A program made the position numbers and the translations under genes. 64,000 nucleotides of DNA from Strongyloides papillosus (taxonomy: Eukaryota > Nematoda > Chromadorea > Rhabditida > Strongyloididae): positions 1,984,001 to 2,048,000 of the forward strand of contig SRSI01000079.1 in assembly GCA_005656395.1 (NCBI GenBank), written 5' to 3'. Every line of letters starts with the position of its first letter. Position 1 is the stretch's first letter. Below the pieces are notes generated by a model, which was given only the letters and a program-made list of their open reading frames with translations, made no database searches and was not told where the DNA came from. Shown one piece after another: positions 47,401-59,800 of this stretch.

Positions 47401-48068
47401 GCTGATAATTTCACTCGACAATTACGTTTGATATGCCCTGGTTTGCCACATCTAAAACATACTATACCACTAGGTTTTAATTTTTCACCATACGCTTTGA
47501 AAACAACAGGTGAATCTTCCACTTTGTTTGCATTCATAAATTGCATACTACTTGCCACCATAGAAAAGAAAGCAGAAAAGGAAGTATCTTTGTTTATCGC
47601 ATGCAGCAAGCCATTCCCCAGATCATTTAGTTTCGACAACGTTAATCCAATAAAGAATTGGTCAGGTAGAATAACATTTTCCTTCTCCAACCTCCTTTTA
47701 CAGTTTGCAATTTCATCCATCATCGTTAAAGGACTTCCCCCCACGTGAATTAACTCTTTTATCGTATCAACAATAACTTTCATTGGAGTAGATTCATAAC
47801 GTGCTTTTAATTGCTTCAGGATTTCAGATGTAGAATCGTATGAGAGAAATTTAGTTCTTAAATTTGATGACAAAACTGTTCGTAAAGTAGCAGCAGAAAT
47901 TTTGTCATCATCCTTGCCCTCTAGAACATCATCAAATTTTTTGCCCATTTGTAGAAATACGACTGAAAGAGTATCCTTCCACGCAGCATAATTTTCATCA
48001 GTTAAAGGTTCCAAGCCACAAAGTTTCCTAGCCGTTAGAAATTCAGATTCAATATTTTTAGTAGCCAT
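44406..48068 (-). CDS. gag-pol: Copia Gag-Pol polyprotein, intact (1220 aa)
   Basis: Single ORF with order Gag, protease, integrase, RT, RNase H, which defines Ty1/copia. Gag-like helical region is 1-200. CCHC knuckle CFRCGKPGHIKRNC is at 204-217. Protease active site IYIDSGCTEHMI is near 248-259. Integrase has a zinc domain (LWHLRLGHPN ... CEVCCSQK) and DDE residues in FADIGFPKCG, QLRTDNGCEFKN and QQNTAERYNQ. RT has VYTRKPDGSLKARYVIKGFK, then ATLDISSAFLQ, KALYGLRQAPKAWN and the catalytic FITIYVDDFLFIG. RNase H has LITYSDASFATP and STFTAELYSC. It ends KSLFAGEVS inside the LTR. All catalytic residues appear present, so it may be active. The ATG is only 22 nt from the 5' LTR, leaving an exceptionally short leader. 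Gag and Pol are fused with no frameshift signal. Confidence 0.96.
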   Translation of the reverse strand: MATKNIESEFLTARKLCGLEPLTDENYAAWKDTLSVVFLQMGKKFDDVLEGKDDDKISAATLRTVLSSNLRTKFLSYDSTSEILKQLKARYESTPMKVIVDTIKELIHVGGSPLTMMDEIANCKRRLEKENVILPDQFFIGLTLSKLNDLGNGLLHAINKDTSFSAFFSMVASSMQFMNANKVEDSPVVFKAYGEKLKPSGIVCFRCGKPGHIKRNCRVKLSAQIISEDKEGYGFVADNGPNFKLKGIYIDSGCTEHMITDKSLLINLSPAKRIKITFANNQTETLDSAGWLNLGGLILKNCYYHKSGVTNLLSSGLLDDLGLTRYSDKGLVGISDGCVFVPIRRVNRLYEVLIDKAYKVGVNASIVDSGISMAKLWHLRLGHPNRFALKDTANVDLVEKCEVCCSQKIKKIPHKKSTISTAPLQLLFADIGFPKCGKGLGDYSCYLIVVDDFSKITCVRSLKDKSALTVKDALEDIIVCLESACKQKVVQLRTDNGCEFKNSILSQFLLKKNISIQYTNVECPQQNTAERYNQTLKLCTSTLMYTMNIPVMYWPEIIVSAAYLRNRIRGPDGLSPLERAGLQLDIGNLKVIGCMVFVKNLDIDVTLLDKSQVGILVGFGKSSVSYRIALLSQRKIIESCNVTFLEDKNFLDAKKHVLEFRQSKCEDDFFDDMKFFNDKLQPVSEISSPLVVTDVMDKTFDNSSEIKNDSIASRVTGRRRQVNCMAIVDISEKEALMDDKWLKEMQDEVKKLTTFDVYETVDRKNASEVLPGRWVYTRKPDGSLKARYVIKGFKQEAEIINFSPTTAYLTIRLFLILASSLNFKVATLDISSAFLQSGLSENIFVEIPLCCNEEKSKVWRLKKALYGLRQAPKAWNNTVTSILLSLGLVQCQCDFSVFKNNDGTLFITIYVDDFLFIGKNESVIDECVGKLKEKLTLKYYGLIKENERRKFTGYHISRVNGAFKLDMVEKIEELLHQYPNIQESKTPFYDKSELDESESLNDAEVKKFQSLLGSISYIAYNGRPDITFITAKIARKAHAPTKKCWLSLLQIVKYLKFEKDLSLTYEINSSDLDLITYSDASFATPPDLVCTSGMCIYAGGKLVHWKSSKQKSISKSTFTAELYSCVSAVEYTVYVKKFLEFFISRINKPTLCIDNVPLYKSLQKDFGYTSKAKATAINFLYLKNELNNMVLKVVSTDLMKADPLTKVSNKLKSLFAGEVS

Positions 48069-48090
48069 GTTAGTAATGAGACTCTTAATC

Positions 48091-48191
48091 TGTTAAAATA
48101 TACGTTTTATTTAAAAAGGCAAACTAACTCTTACAAAAAAGCGACATATATATATATAAAATTAATGTAATCAAAAACACAAATCATGACA
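48091..48191 (-). repeat. 5' LTR of the copia element
   Basis: 101 bp; 22 nt separate its end from the Gag-Pol start codon. Confidence 0.95.
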
Positions 48192-48294
48192 TAACTTTTT
48201 AAAAGTTATAAAAAAAATAGATCAACGGCGTAATAAATATATATTTATACATATTTATTTGAAAATATGTATGTAGATATTTAATCTTAGTTTC

Positions 48295-48927
48295 AAATAA
48301 TGTTATTAAAGATGAGATAAATAACAAGTGATAAAAAAGAAAAATTGTAATGATAATATATTACTTTGTTAAATTGGTTTTTTGGAAGTAACGCATTTTT
48401 TAAATATTTGTATATACAAAGTCTTAGTGAAAGATAATTTGTTTGCAAATTTTATAACATGTATTTGTACTCAGATTTAGTGCACAATTAAAATTAAAAT
48501 GCTAAGAAAACATTTATAAAATCTTCTATCTTTATTAGTAATATATATTCTATAAACACACGAAATAAAAAAATTTATCAAATTTAAATGTATTCAATAT
48601 TTTAAAAAACTAAGTAAATTTTACAAATTTTTTCATGTTCATTAATAGACAAATACATTATGTAAAAAAAAATGAATGGAATGTTTCCGCTCATCATTTT
48701 TTATTTAGTGATTTTAAAAACGAAGGGTATATGCATTTAATAATTTTTGACATAAGCATATTATTTTAAAATAGTTATCTATCATATTAACTGTATATAC
48801 AAAAAAATTAAATGTATGTTATTTTGTGAAATTTTGTATATGCAAAAATGAGGCATACGAAAGTATATGCACAAAAAAAATTGTTTTACATAACAGCCTT
48901 CGTGAGAGAAGGATTTGATTTTATGTG
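48295..48927 (-). repeat. Inverted repeat arm, right (pairs with 32669-33300)
   Basis: Reverse complement of the left arm. It shares GGAATGTTTCCGCTCATCAT, GAAGGGTATATGCATTTAAT and the end AGGATTTGATTTTATGTG. It lies about 100 bp from the copia LTR. Identity falls towards the 48295 end. Confidence 0.85.
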
Positions 48928-51900
48928 TTCACTCAACAGATATTTATTTACTCTATAAGAATATAATAGCACATTTTTTAAAATTACCTCATTAAATTTT
49001 AACTTCTAAAAGACTTCGAAATTTTGACAAAATTTATATTTTTTCTTTATTAAAACAAAGTTTTTAGACTTCTATATTTCTAATATTTTAGAAATAGGTA
49101 GTAGAGAATTTGCCTTTTCATAATTGATAACAATCATAATATTATCTTTTTGTATCAAAAAATTACATTAACTAAAAGTTTAAAAATGTATTGAATTTAG
49201 ATAATTCATAACTCCGCCTATAATGAGATTTCTTTATAGGATCTATAGTAAATAATGGTATGTATTTTAGCTACAAAATAACTATAATATCCTATTTGTA
49301 TTTAAAAAATTAGCAAAGTTATTAATATGAAAATCTGAAGAATCTTCTGTGGGCAATCTTTTATAATCTTTTTAAGAAAATATTATGATAGTAATTTTTT
49401 ATACTTTTTTGTATTAATTTTACTACTGTTATCATGACTTAACCTCATTGAAAAGGGTAAAATATATATATTGAAATTAATTAGTAATTTAAAATTTATA
49501 TATACAAGATCTCAGTAATATAATCATTAATTTAATCATACATTAAACTTAAACAAAAAATCTATAAAAGTGTAGACTACATTGGTACCTGTTTGAAAAT
49601 GAATTTCAATCAATAAAATACTCCAATTATTTGAACGATAATGGCTTGTTATGTTAATACTTCCTATTATGTTTTATTTTAATTAGATGATTTAAACTGT
49701 TTTAGATGTAATATATCGAAATTACCTTTGTAAAGTGACATTGATGGAAATTATAAAACATTAATAAGTATGATTCATTTCATAACATAAAAAATATTTA
49801 ATTAATACTTTAATTAATCTACTATTATGAGATTGAGCAGTTTTACCAGATCTTAGTACATCATTAGAAAATTTAAACTTACAATTTTCAGCTATTTGTG
49901 AAAAAATTATTTTTTACGAAAAAATTCGTATTCACAGGTAAGTATAATATCGAAAAAATTACTATGTATTAAAAATTATATTAATAAAAATGTTTAATGT
50001 AAATTATTGAAAAACTAGTAAACAATAAGAAATATAAACTAACAGACAGAATTTATATCTTTCAATTGAGAAATAAAAGTTTCATCTAATTAATTATAAC
50101 AAAAAAATATTATCATATAAAATTATATACAAAAAGCTAAAAAAGCCGTCTTCATGAAAAAAAATTAATAAAATCGGATCGAAAAGCTTGAATTTGGGCC
50201 AGCATCTTAGATTAGATAAATTGCAAGTTTATTTTTTCTAAATTCATTTTTAGATTAAAATGAAGAATTTCTTTCTTTTCAACGTGGAACAGTGTACGTA
50301 TATTTACATGTACTCAAAACATCATATTATATTATCATAACTGAAATATAAATATTATATTGCAATTTTGAATGTAATTTTATATATACATGTGGTAAAT
50401 TTTTGGATAACATCACTTGATAAATTCATTTTATTAGTTCTATAATAGAAATAAAACAGAATATCTTGATAATGTAATTTATTTTTAATATGTAAGAATT
50501 TGTTTCTTTAATGTTTATTTATTATTTTGTATTTTCTAAATATCTATTAGCTATGTAAATACAACATGATTGTATAATAAGAACAATTTATTGATTTATT
50601 ATTATTCTTTACATTCTTCACAATAAGAAAAATTATCTGATAAAAAGAATAACTGTGCAGATAAAAATATAACGTTTTAATGAATTTTCTTAGATTTTTT
50701 AAAAATCATAGTAAACGTAAATAAATTTCTAGAATTACTGTTTTTAATTATCATGAAAACTTGATTTATATTGATGACAAGATAATAATCACTGTTAATT
50801 GCATTTCTGACATAATCAATAATAAAATTATATTCAGTACTAAAGAAAACATTTTTGACAAAATGTTAATGAACAACAAAACTCTAAACAAAAATATTTT
50901 AAATAAAAAAGAGTTAAAAAATTGATTTAACAATAGGAAATTTATACGCGTTTAAAATGATGTAATTTTTTATAAGAACACCTTATCTTTATAACTATTT
51001 AACAATGTATTTTTGCTGTGAAAAATCTATCATTAGTATTATTGTAAATAAATTTATTTATAGTTGAAATTTGTTATACAAGTAAAATCTTATAGATAGT
51101 TTTAGAATTAATAGAAATTAATTAGATTGCTTTAAGAAACAGAAATTTATTTTTGAAGTACCCAAAAAAATTTTTATCCGAGCCGTATTAAAAAAGTGAT
51201 AATTTATGACTATAGTTATTTTAAAAAACACTTTTTAATCAACATATACAAATTAAAGATTTATTTAAACTTTATTTATTCAATAAGCGCAGTTATTATT
51301 AGAGTTAAATTTTTATTATATAAAATAAAATCTGGCGTCTAGACCCCTAAAATTACATACAATAAGTAAACGAATAATTAGAAAATTAAAACATGAAGAT
51401 TTCATAATATGCGCACAACTGAAAAATTCCGGGTATATATAAAATCTTTGTTTATAGCCTGGGGTGTAAACTCTAGGTAACATCGTTTGTATTATATGTA
51501 CGATGTACATGGAATACAACTTTAGGGAGATAAATTACCATTATATAGAATTTACCAAAGAGTTGGACCTTACAAAGTATGATGACAAAAATCATTGGAG
51601 GAGAGATACTAACATTTCATACTAAAATTATAGAAATAATAAATTGATTTTTAAAACTCTTCTATACTCTGTAAACAATTTATTTAAATTGAATTTTTTT
51701 TTAACTATAATATTTTGCCTTTAACTTCTATATTTTTTTAATAATTTTAAAGATAATATTTATATGCCTGCAGTTGTAAATTTCAGAGATTATTTATTAT
51801 CTAAAGTACTGTTTCAATTCTTATATTCTAACAATTAAACTGTTGATAAAGATTCAGCAAAGTGAAATTTTATATTTCAGACAATGTTTACAACGTGGTC

Positions 51901-54900
51901 TTGTAAATTATGACATAAAGTTTTATCTTACTAAAAAGTTAAGGTAGATTTTCAAAGGGCTATTTTGTTATAAAAGCATTGGTATCAGATGTGAATTCAG
52001 AATAAAAAATGTGTTCTGTGTTTCAAAAATTTATGGTATCTATTTTTTTAGTTTTAATAAATATTTTAAAAATTTAAAATCTTTTTAGGAAAAAATTTGA
52101 ATAATTTATTTCAGCGTTCAATTAAATTGTCTTGCAGATTTTTGGAAAACTGGATGCTAATTTGAAGAGTTTAAAATTTTGTATGTGATATTATCGCTTT
52201 CTTTATTTGTAACTTTTTTACAGAGGTGCTTGGTCATTAAGAAATGTAATTGTAAAGAATAACTCTTATTTAATATAGTCAACATGTAATTTATATCTGA
52301 ACAAATAAGATATTTCGTTGGTATATATATTTATTCTAAATCAACGCTTTTTAAGGGCGTTAACATTCTATAAAAGTAACATTATATTAATCAGATAAAT
52401 TTTAAAAAGTACTTATCAAATTGAATTATTGCATACAAAATGCCTTTTTTACAAGGACTATCCATATTTTTTTCTTTAACAATTAAATATAAAGTTATCA
52501 TCATAATAACAAATGCAAATTGCTTAAGTGTTTAATATAAATAAGAGTAGAAAATTGTTAAGTAATTAAGGCGGCAGTTCTTTTATTATTATATGAAAGT
52601 GATAATGTAGTAATCAAGATTTATTTTTTTTCCGTCAAAATTTAATGTATGAATAAAGTATACTGGTGAAACAAAGATTTACATAATTGCTTTGCTTTAA
52701 CTTTGAATTATATTCTTCAATATTAAAAAAATAATTTAAGTTTCTATGAATATGGGAATCTGTGAAAGCCAATGCAATGGAACATTTATAGTTCTTTGTA
52801 TAATGTTCTAAACATTTTGAAGATTAAAAATATGCAAAATTAACCTAGCAGAATAATCAGAACTACAAATATCAAAATGTGGATAGAAATAATAAAATAT
52901 TTAATATTAATCTCTAGATTCAAATTGCATACTATAAATATTATGATATTCTGGATACTTTGTTTAATTGATTCTTTTGAATACAGCTGTGACAAACAGA
53001 GTTTCTATAAACTGCATTAAATCGTTTAAAAACCAAACTAATAAACCAGAATTTGTTTAAATTTAGTAAAATCTAAATAATGTGAACATGGAAATAATCT
53101 ATAATATACTAGGTGAAAACATGTAAAGTTTCAGTTAAAAGATATTAAAAAAAAAGTAGACATCTCTTTTCCAAATTCTAATAAAAATAAGAGAAGCGTA
53201 ATAAAATCGTCAGACAATGATTTCAACTTTATGAAAGAAAATGCAGAAATTTCAAAAATTGATGAAGAGCATAATTATTTGAATTTTATTCATAATGAAT
53301 ATTATTGAAATATTCGGAGCCTTTTAAATTTAATGTAATTATAAGTTTAAGAGACTTTTAAAATAACGAGTAAAATTTGCAATCTTCTTGATACGAGTGG
53401 CAAATGTAGAAGCCATTCAACAAATAATCTTACCAATTTATAAAACAAAGAAAAAATTTAAATACAATAGGAGTCAACGAAATTATTATTTTAATGATTT
53501 GAAGAAGTGTAACTTTAATCAATGTCAAAGTATTTAAATAATCTTATATCTATTTGAAAGCTTCAGATCTCATTTTAAAATTATTTTAAGATAAGTGAAG
53601 AAAGATTAATTAATAATATAGTTAATAGCGTTTATATTATCTAAATTTTTTGACAATTTTAAAATTTGTTAATCTTTTAAAATTATGTAATTTTTTCTAA
53701 ACATAACAACTTTTTCAAATATTATATTTATCTAGTAGCCAGAATTCTTTTCTACAACATATTTCAATATTCTTTATTAGATATTTACTTTAAGTAAAGT
53801 TATGAATACTTTAAAATTAACATGATTAATAATTACCGAGGTAATAAATCTAAGTATTTGAAAATATTCATATTTGTGATAATGAAAAGTAGCAAATATT
53901 TAATTATATAAAATACAATTAATTTTAGATTGTAGTTGTAAATTTGCTTTCACTTTTTTTTATAAAAATAATTTAAAAAAAGTTATTTTCATTATGGAAA
54001 AAACTAGTAACGTTTAATATTTCATCACATTATTTAAAATTTAATAACTAATCTTAAAATATATTATAGAAAATAGTTTGAGTTATCAGGTAAGCATAAT
54101 ATTACAAAAAATATCATGTCTAGAAGAAGTTTACATTCTTTAGATTGGATATTATGATATCATTGATACCCTGTAGGTAATTTAATTTATGATCTCATTC
54201 TACGGGATATTTCGAAAGAGACGTGATATTATTGAGCATCAAAACTTTTATTATGCTATTTAAAATATTATGATATTATGTGCATTTGATTGTCTCATTG
54301 TTTTCTACGATATATTTCAAGATTGTTTCTTAGTTTAAGTATAAAGAAAGTTATAAATATATAAGTGTTATTTTTCTTATACTTTTGTAGTAAAAAAAAA
54401 CAAAATTTTTCTTGTAAATGATATTTTTTTATAATATTATAATCATTTGACAATCCAATTTAAATAAGGTAAAGAAATAAGTATTATTAAAAAATAATCA
54501 TAGGTAAAGTTATAGATATTTTGTAGTAAGCATTTTTTAAAAATGATTAACAATAACAAATTTAGAAGTTTAAACATTAATATAACCTTGATAGTACAAA
54601 CTAATAGACATTTAAATTTATATCATGTCGATTAATAATATCGTTTAACTATTTGCTTTTCATTTTTTCGGAAATATTTAAAAATTCTAAAAATTTATAT
54701 TACATTTTTTTAATATGAACAAAAACACATAATGTTTAATGTTTTCTAACTTTGCATATCATTAACTTCTAGTAATGAATATTTATACATTTTAATGAAA
54801 AGAAGTTGGAATACCAAATAATTATAAAATTGTAAAAAAAAATATTAGAATAAAAAATGTTATGGTTGTTTTTGTGCAGACAAATTTTTTTTAAAGCAAA

Positions 54901-56826
54901 GTTAAGAAAAGAATTATACTCATCTAAATCTATTTAACTTCATTTAAACTTATGATTCAAAAACGATCTTGAAATATATTGAAGAAAAAAGCGAGACTAT
55001 CAAAGTGAATTGAATATAATAAATTTTAAAAAGATAAGATAAAAAAGTTATTGATATTTAACTAAATTGTGTTTACTTTGAAACATCATGGATGTTATGA
55101 CATTAAATCTTTTTAATACATTAATTTTTTCTATGATTTGATTTGTTTTAAGTTTTAAATATAGTGATGTCTTACAAACCAGTTTAAAGTTTTATTGGAA
55201 TCTTTAAATAGTTGTTTATCAAAGCTGCATTTATTATCTAATTAATTTTTAAAAAAAATAAAATTGGTAAATGACATAATTTTTAAGATATTTTGGAGCT
55301 AGAGATCATTCGTAATTGTAGTAATATAATCTACCTAAGTTTTTTTTAATCATTACTCTTTCTTTTATATTTATCAGTAATTCTTGCGGCAATGTTTTAT
55401 GCAAACATCATATTAAATTAAACTTAGTTTACATGATAAAATATGGATAATTTTTAAAGAGAAAAAAAATAATATGTCAACTCAGAGGCGGTATCAGACA
55501 TGTTATCACATTATCGAAATACTACACAAGGAATCAAAAGATAAAAATTATTCATTACTTTTTGCACGTGTTTTATATATTATTGCATTAAATAATTTAA
55601 TTTTATCTTTATTTTTATTTATATTTAATAATCCAGCCGTAAACCCATCTTTAACAGGTTACGTTTGATCCTTAGTTCATATTTATTAAATTTTTAAATA
55701 TTAATGAACAGTCGAAAGTCATTTCTTTAAATGCTTCTGTTTAATCAACCAACGCATTTTACTAAAATATTTTTACTAAAAAATGGCTATCAGTCTTAAG
55801 TTCGTAACAAGACTAGTTATATATCAATTCTAATATTATTACGTTTAATCATTATTACTGAATTACACCTTTCAAATAATTTAAATACCAAAACATTTCA
55901 TTAACTTTAAGAAAAGATATTTATGATATAAAATTACACAAAAAAATAACTTTAAAAAAGTGTGTTTTTTTAAAAAAACTTGGCCAATTATGTAACAGAA
56001 TTTTTTAGATCTATTTTTTCGTTTTAAAATAGAAAAAAATAGATTTTTTAATTATTGAATTAAATAATTTAACCATGTTTAAAAAGGATTATGTCTGAAA
56101 CAAAATTTAGTTTTGCGAAAAAAATTTAAAAAAATAAAAAAAGTAAAAAATTTATAATTAGCATAGTTTTTTTTGTCATTAACCTATAAACTTTTTTAAG
56201 ATTTAGTCTTTTAAGTAAAAGTTAAATCTTTATGATAAATATTTTTTTATCAAGTTTTACTAATTTATGGCTTTTCAAATTTTTTAAAAATAGTTATCAC
56301 TGTTTTGTTCATGACTTGGGCAGTTTTTAATGAATTTTTATACTTTGTTCTCGCATTACTCTTGAATTAATTTTTTAAAATCATTTATAAACCATCGTAT
56401 CCTATATATTCTGAAAAAAAAATTATTCTCTGGTTTAAACTATGCTAAAAAGACTAAAAATAAGTGTTTTTTTAAGATAACTTGGCTAATTACGACTTAA
56501 ATATTTTGAGACCTATTTTTTCCCTCAAGTTAGAAATAATATATTTGCCTATTTATCAAAAAAACTAGTTAAATTTGAAAAAGTTATAAAGAAGACAAAT
56601 TTTTTTCTTATTTTTTAGATGTACACTTCATTAATAAAACAATATTCTATTATTTTAGGAGTCCATTAATGATTTCTATCTATCCTAGATTTACGAAGGT
56701 AAATCAATGTCTTTTTTTATTGTTTTAAGTTATCGTTTTATAAATAAGGTTTATCTAATTTTTATTATTACTATAGTAAAAATTTTTTTTAAAAATAAAC
56801 ATAATATAATTTATATTATAGAAATA
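48928..56826. other. Long AT-rich region without a supportable gene
   Basis: About 7.9 kb with few ORFs over 60 codons. Two fragments have more coding-like text. About 53145-53310 on the plus strand reads KVDISFPNSNKNKRSVIKSS and then EISKIDEEHNYLNFIHNEYY. The frame at 55474-55668 is MSTQRRYQTCYHIIEILHKE followed by a hydrophobic segment. Neither has a recognised domain or partner exon. Two diverged segments near 55950 and 56450 (both around AACTTGGCCAATTA or AACTTGGCTAATTA) look like an old duplication of about 500 bp. Confidence 0.4.
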
Positions 56827-59800
56827 TTAGGTTGATCAACTGAAAATGTCGCTTTTACTGTTAGAGCTAAAAGTATAAAAGATATATTTTTAGCCGAACA
56901 ATCTAATATTTATGGCTTTTAAGTGATTAGATCCAGTTCAAACATTGCCACCCAATTCATCTGCGAGCTTCTAAACAGTTGTTCTTTGATTATATTCCAC
57001 CATTCTTGTTAATTTTTCATTCTGAAGAACATTTACTTCACAAGAATTCTCTTTTCGTTGAAGATTCATATCTCCATTCTGAAGTTTCTGGAACCAATGT
57101 TGTATGGTTCGTTTGTTAAAGACCCTTGGTCAAATGCTTCACTAACTTTCATAGGAGTTTTGGCTTCTGCTTGGCCAAGTTTGAACTCGTACAAGTAAAT
57201 TGATCGAAAATCCATTTTTACGCAACATCTTTTTAAGATGATAACAACTTTATGGTAGTTAAAAACAAAATGCAAAAATATAATGCTAATAGCCCTTGAT
57301 TTGCTCTACAAAATAGTATAAATCTTTTAGCGATGTGTGAACATATAAGAAAATTATCATTATTTATAAATTGACTACACGCGATTTACTATCCCTGATT
57401 CAATAAACTTAAAGTAACAAATATGCTAGAGTTTTAATTTATTTAGTAAATCAGGCACCAGAAAGTAAAAAATAGTTTATCTTTAAAAAAATTAATATAT
57501 TGATATTTTTAATAACCTTAAACAATTAATTGACTTTAACTTCTAAAAAATTAACATTTTTAAAATAGCCGAAAAATAAGGAAACTCAATAATATCAATT
57601 ATATTTGTACTTATGACTTTTTTAAATACTATGTTGTTTATCTATTAATATAATTTTTTTTCTTGTAATTATATACTATCACTTTTTTATATTGTTATTA
57701 TATTAATAGTTCAGTCGCTCATTTTGTTCAATTTGATTAATTTGACTAAAATTTCATACAACGAATGTTTGTAATAGTGTCAACTGTTTACAAAATTTAG
57801 TATATGTAAAATGCTATAGAGTATGTATATTAACAACATAAGTGATTGAAGACTCTACAAAAATAAAATATGAATATATTGAAATGTTAATTTATTAATT
57901 AATATGGAATGTAGAAATTTATATATACCATTTCCCGGTCAAATTCAACATTTTCCCAACCGAATTCAACATTTTCCCATTCAATTTCAACATTTTCCTA
58001 TTCAATTTCAACATTTTATTATTCAAATTCAACAATGCTTCAATTTACTTTTATTTTTAATTTTTTAAAGGTAAAAAATATAATTTTTATAAAATTAAGT
58101 ACTCTTACTTGTAAATTTTACTTTAATGAAGAAGTAAACGCGATGAAATTGAAAGAATTACAGGCATGTTTAATTTTAACTTTAAATTTTTTTTACCATA
58201 TTCATACATGCTTAATCCTATTGAAAATGCATTTTCTAAGATTAAAAACTGCGTTAGATCAAGATTAAGAAATAATGATAATGGAGTTTTATCAGATGTA
58301 ATAATGTCTGAGATAAATAATATTACATCAACTGATTGTAATAGGTACTTTAGATACATTACAAAAAATATTACAAATTGTGCTGTTAACTTCCTTATTG
58401 CCATAAATGAAATCAAATTTATTAATTTTTAAAATTGTATGCTTTTTATAAATTAAAAATTTATTAAAATTTTATATAATTTTATATTAATATATAATAT
58501 TTTAAAAAACATACCTTATAACTAAAAAAATTAATCTTTAAGAAGATTATGAATTGTCGAAATTGAATAAAAAAATGTTGAAATTGAATGAAAAAATGTT
58601 GAAATTGAATGAAAAAATGTTGAAATTGAATAGGAAAATGTTGAAATTGAATGGGAAAATGTTGAATTCGGTTGGGAAAATGTTGAATTTGACCGGGAAA
58701 TGGTATATAAAGTGCTAAAAGCAACAATATCTTAGAAATTTTGATTATTTATAATTTTTATTAAATTAGTGAAAGCTTTGCGTCTTCATGCCTTTGTTTA
58801 ACATTTTAACATATTCTACTTTGATTTTTTTAATAGAAATATTCACCACTCTTTGATTCTTAATTGGTGTAATTATCAATTAACCTTAGTGATATTAATT
58901 TACCCTCTTATTCTGGCGTTAAGATTTTCAAATGAGCCTTTTTTTACTTTATTTTGTTAACTTTCAAAATATTATTTGAAAACAAACCTAAAAAAATTAT
59001 TTCAAAAAGAGGTGTTATTTGAAAATGACTTGATCTATAGTAACTAAAACGTTTTGGTGCCTGTTTTCACACTAAGTCAACAAATAGATCTATTGACTAT
59101 TTAACTATGAAAATGAGTTAAGTTTAAAAGAGTTATGATGTAGAAAAAATTAATTTTCTTATTTTTTTTTGTTATGGACACACCATTTGAACTTATAAAA
59201 TAATACTTATTTTCACTAAAAAATATTTATTCATTAGAAATTCAAGACTTCATATATTTGTATTTAAAATTCTTACGTATCATATCAACTAATAAATTAA
59301 CGTTTCAATATAATTATATTTTAATTTTGCAAAGTGTTCAATTATTTTGTTGTCAATATACATACTCTACAGCATTTTACATATATTAAATTTTGTAAAC
59401 AGTTGACACTATTACAAACATTCGTTGTATGAAATTTTAGTCAAATTAATCAGATTGAACTACTAAAACTATTATAGTAATAACAATATAAAAAAGTGAT
59501 AGTATATAATTACAAGAAAAAAAATTATATTAATAGATAAACAACATAGTATTTAAAAAAGTCATAAGTATAAATATAATTGAAATTATTGAGTTTCCTT
59601 ATTTTTCGATTATTTAAAACTATTAGTTTATTCAGAAGTTAAATTTAATTAACTGTTTAAAGTTATTAAAAATATTAATATATTAATTTTTTTAAAGATA
59701 AACTATTTTTTACTTTTTGGTGCCTGATTTACTAAATAAATTAAAACTTTAGCATATTTGTTACTTTAAGTTTATTGAATCAGGGATAGTAAATCGCGTG

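Larger units (their letters stand above)
44313..48191 (-). mobile_element. Complete Ty1/copia LTR retrotransposon with identical 101-bp LTRs
   Basis: LTRs at 44313-44413 and 48091-48191 are identical as far as I can read. On the coding strand they start TGTCATGATTTGTG and end TATATTTTAACA (TG...CA). They contain a TATATATATATA box and an AATAAA signal. A 5-bp duplication TAACT flanks the element (44308-44312 and 48192-48196). A purine tract GCAGGGGAAG lies directly before the 3' LTR. One uninterrupted Gag-Pol ORF fills the interior. Identical LTRs plus an intact ORF indicate very recent transposition. Confidence 0.96.

Noticed and set aside
48928..56826. tRNA or rRNA genes in the desert
   Set aside because: No stretch with tRNA-like GC content, A/B boxes or stems was found by eye; a covariance-model scan would be needed to exclude diverged ones.
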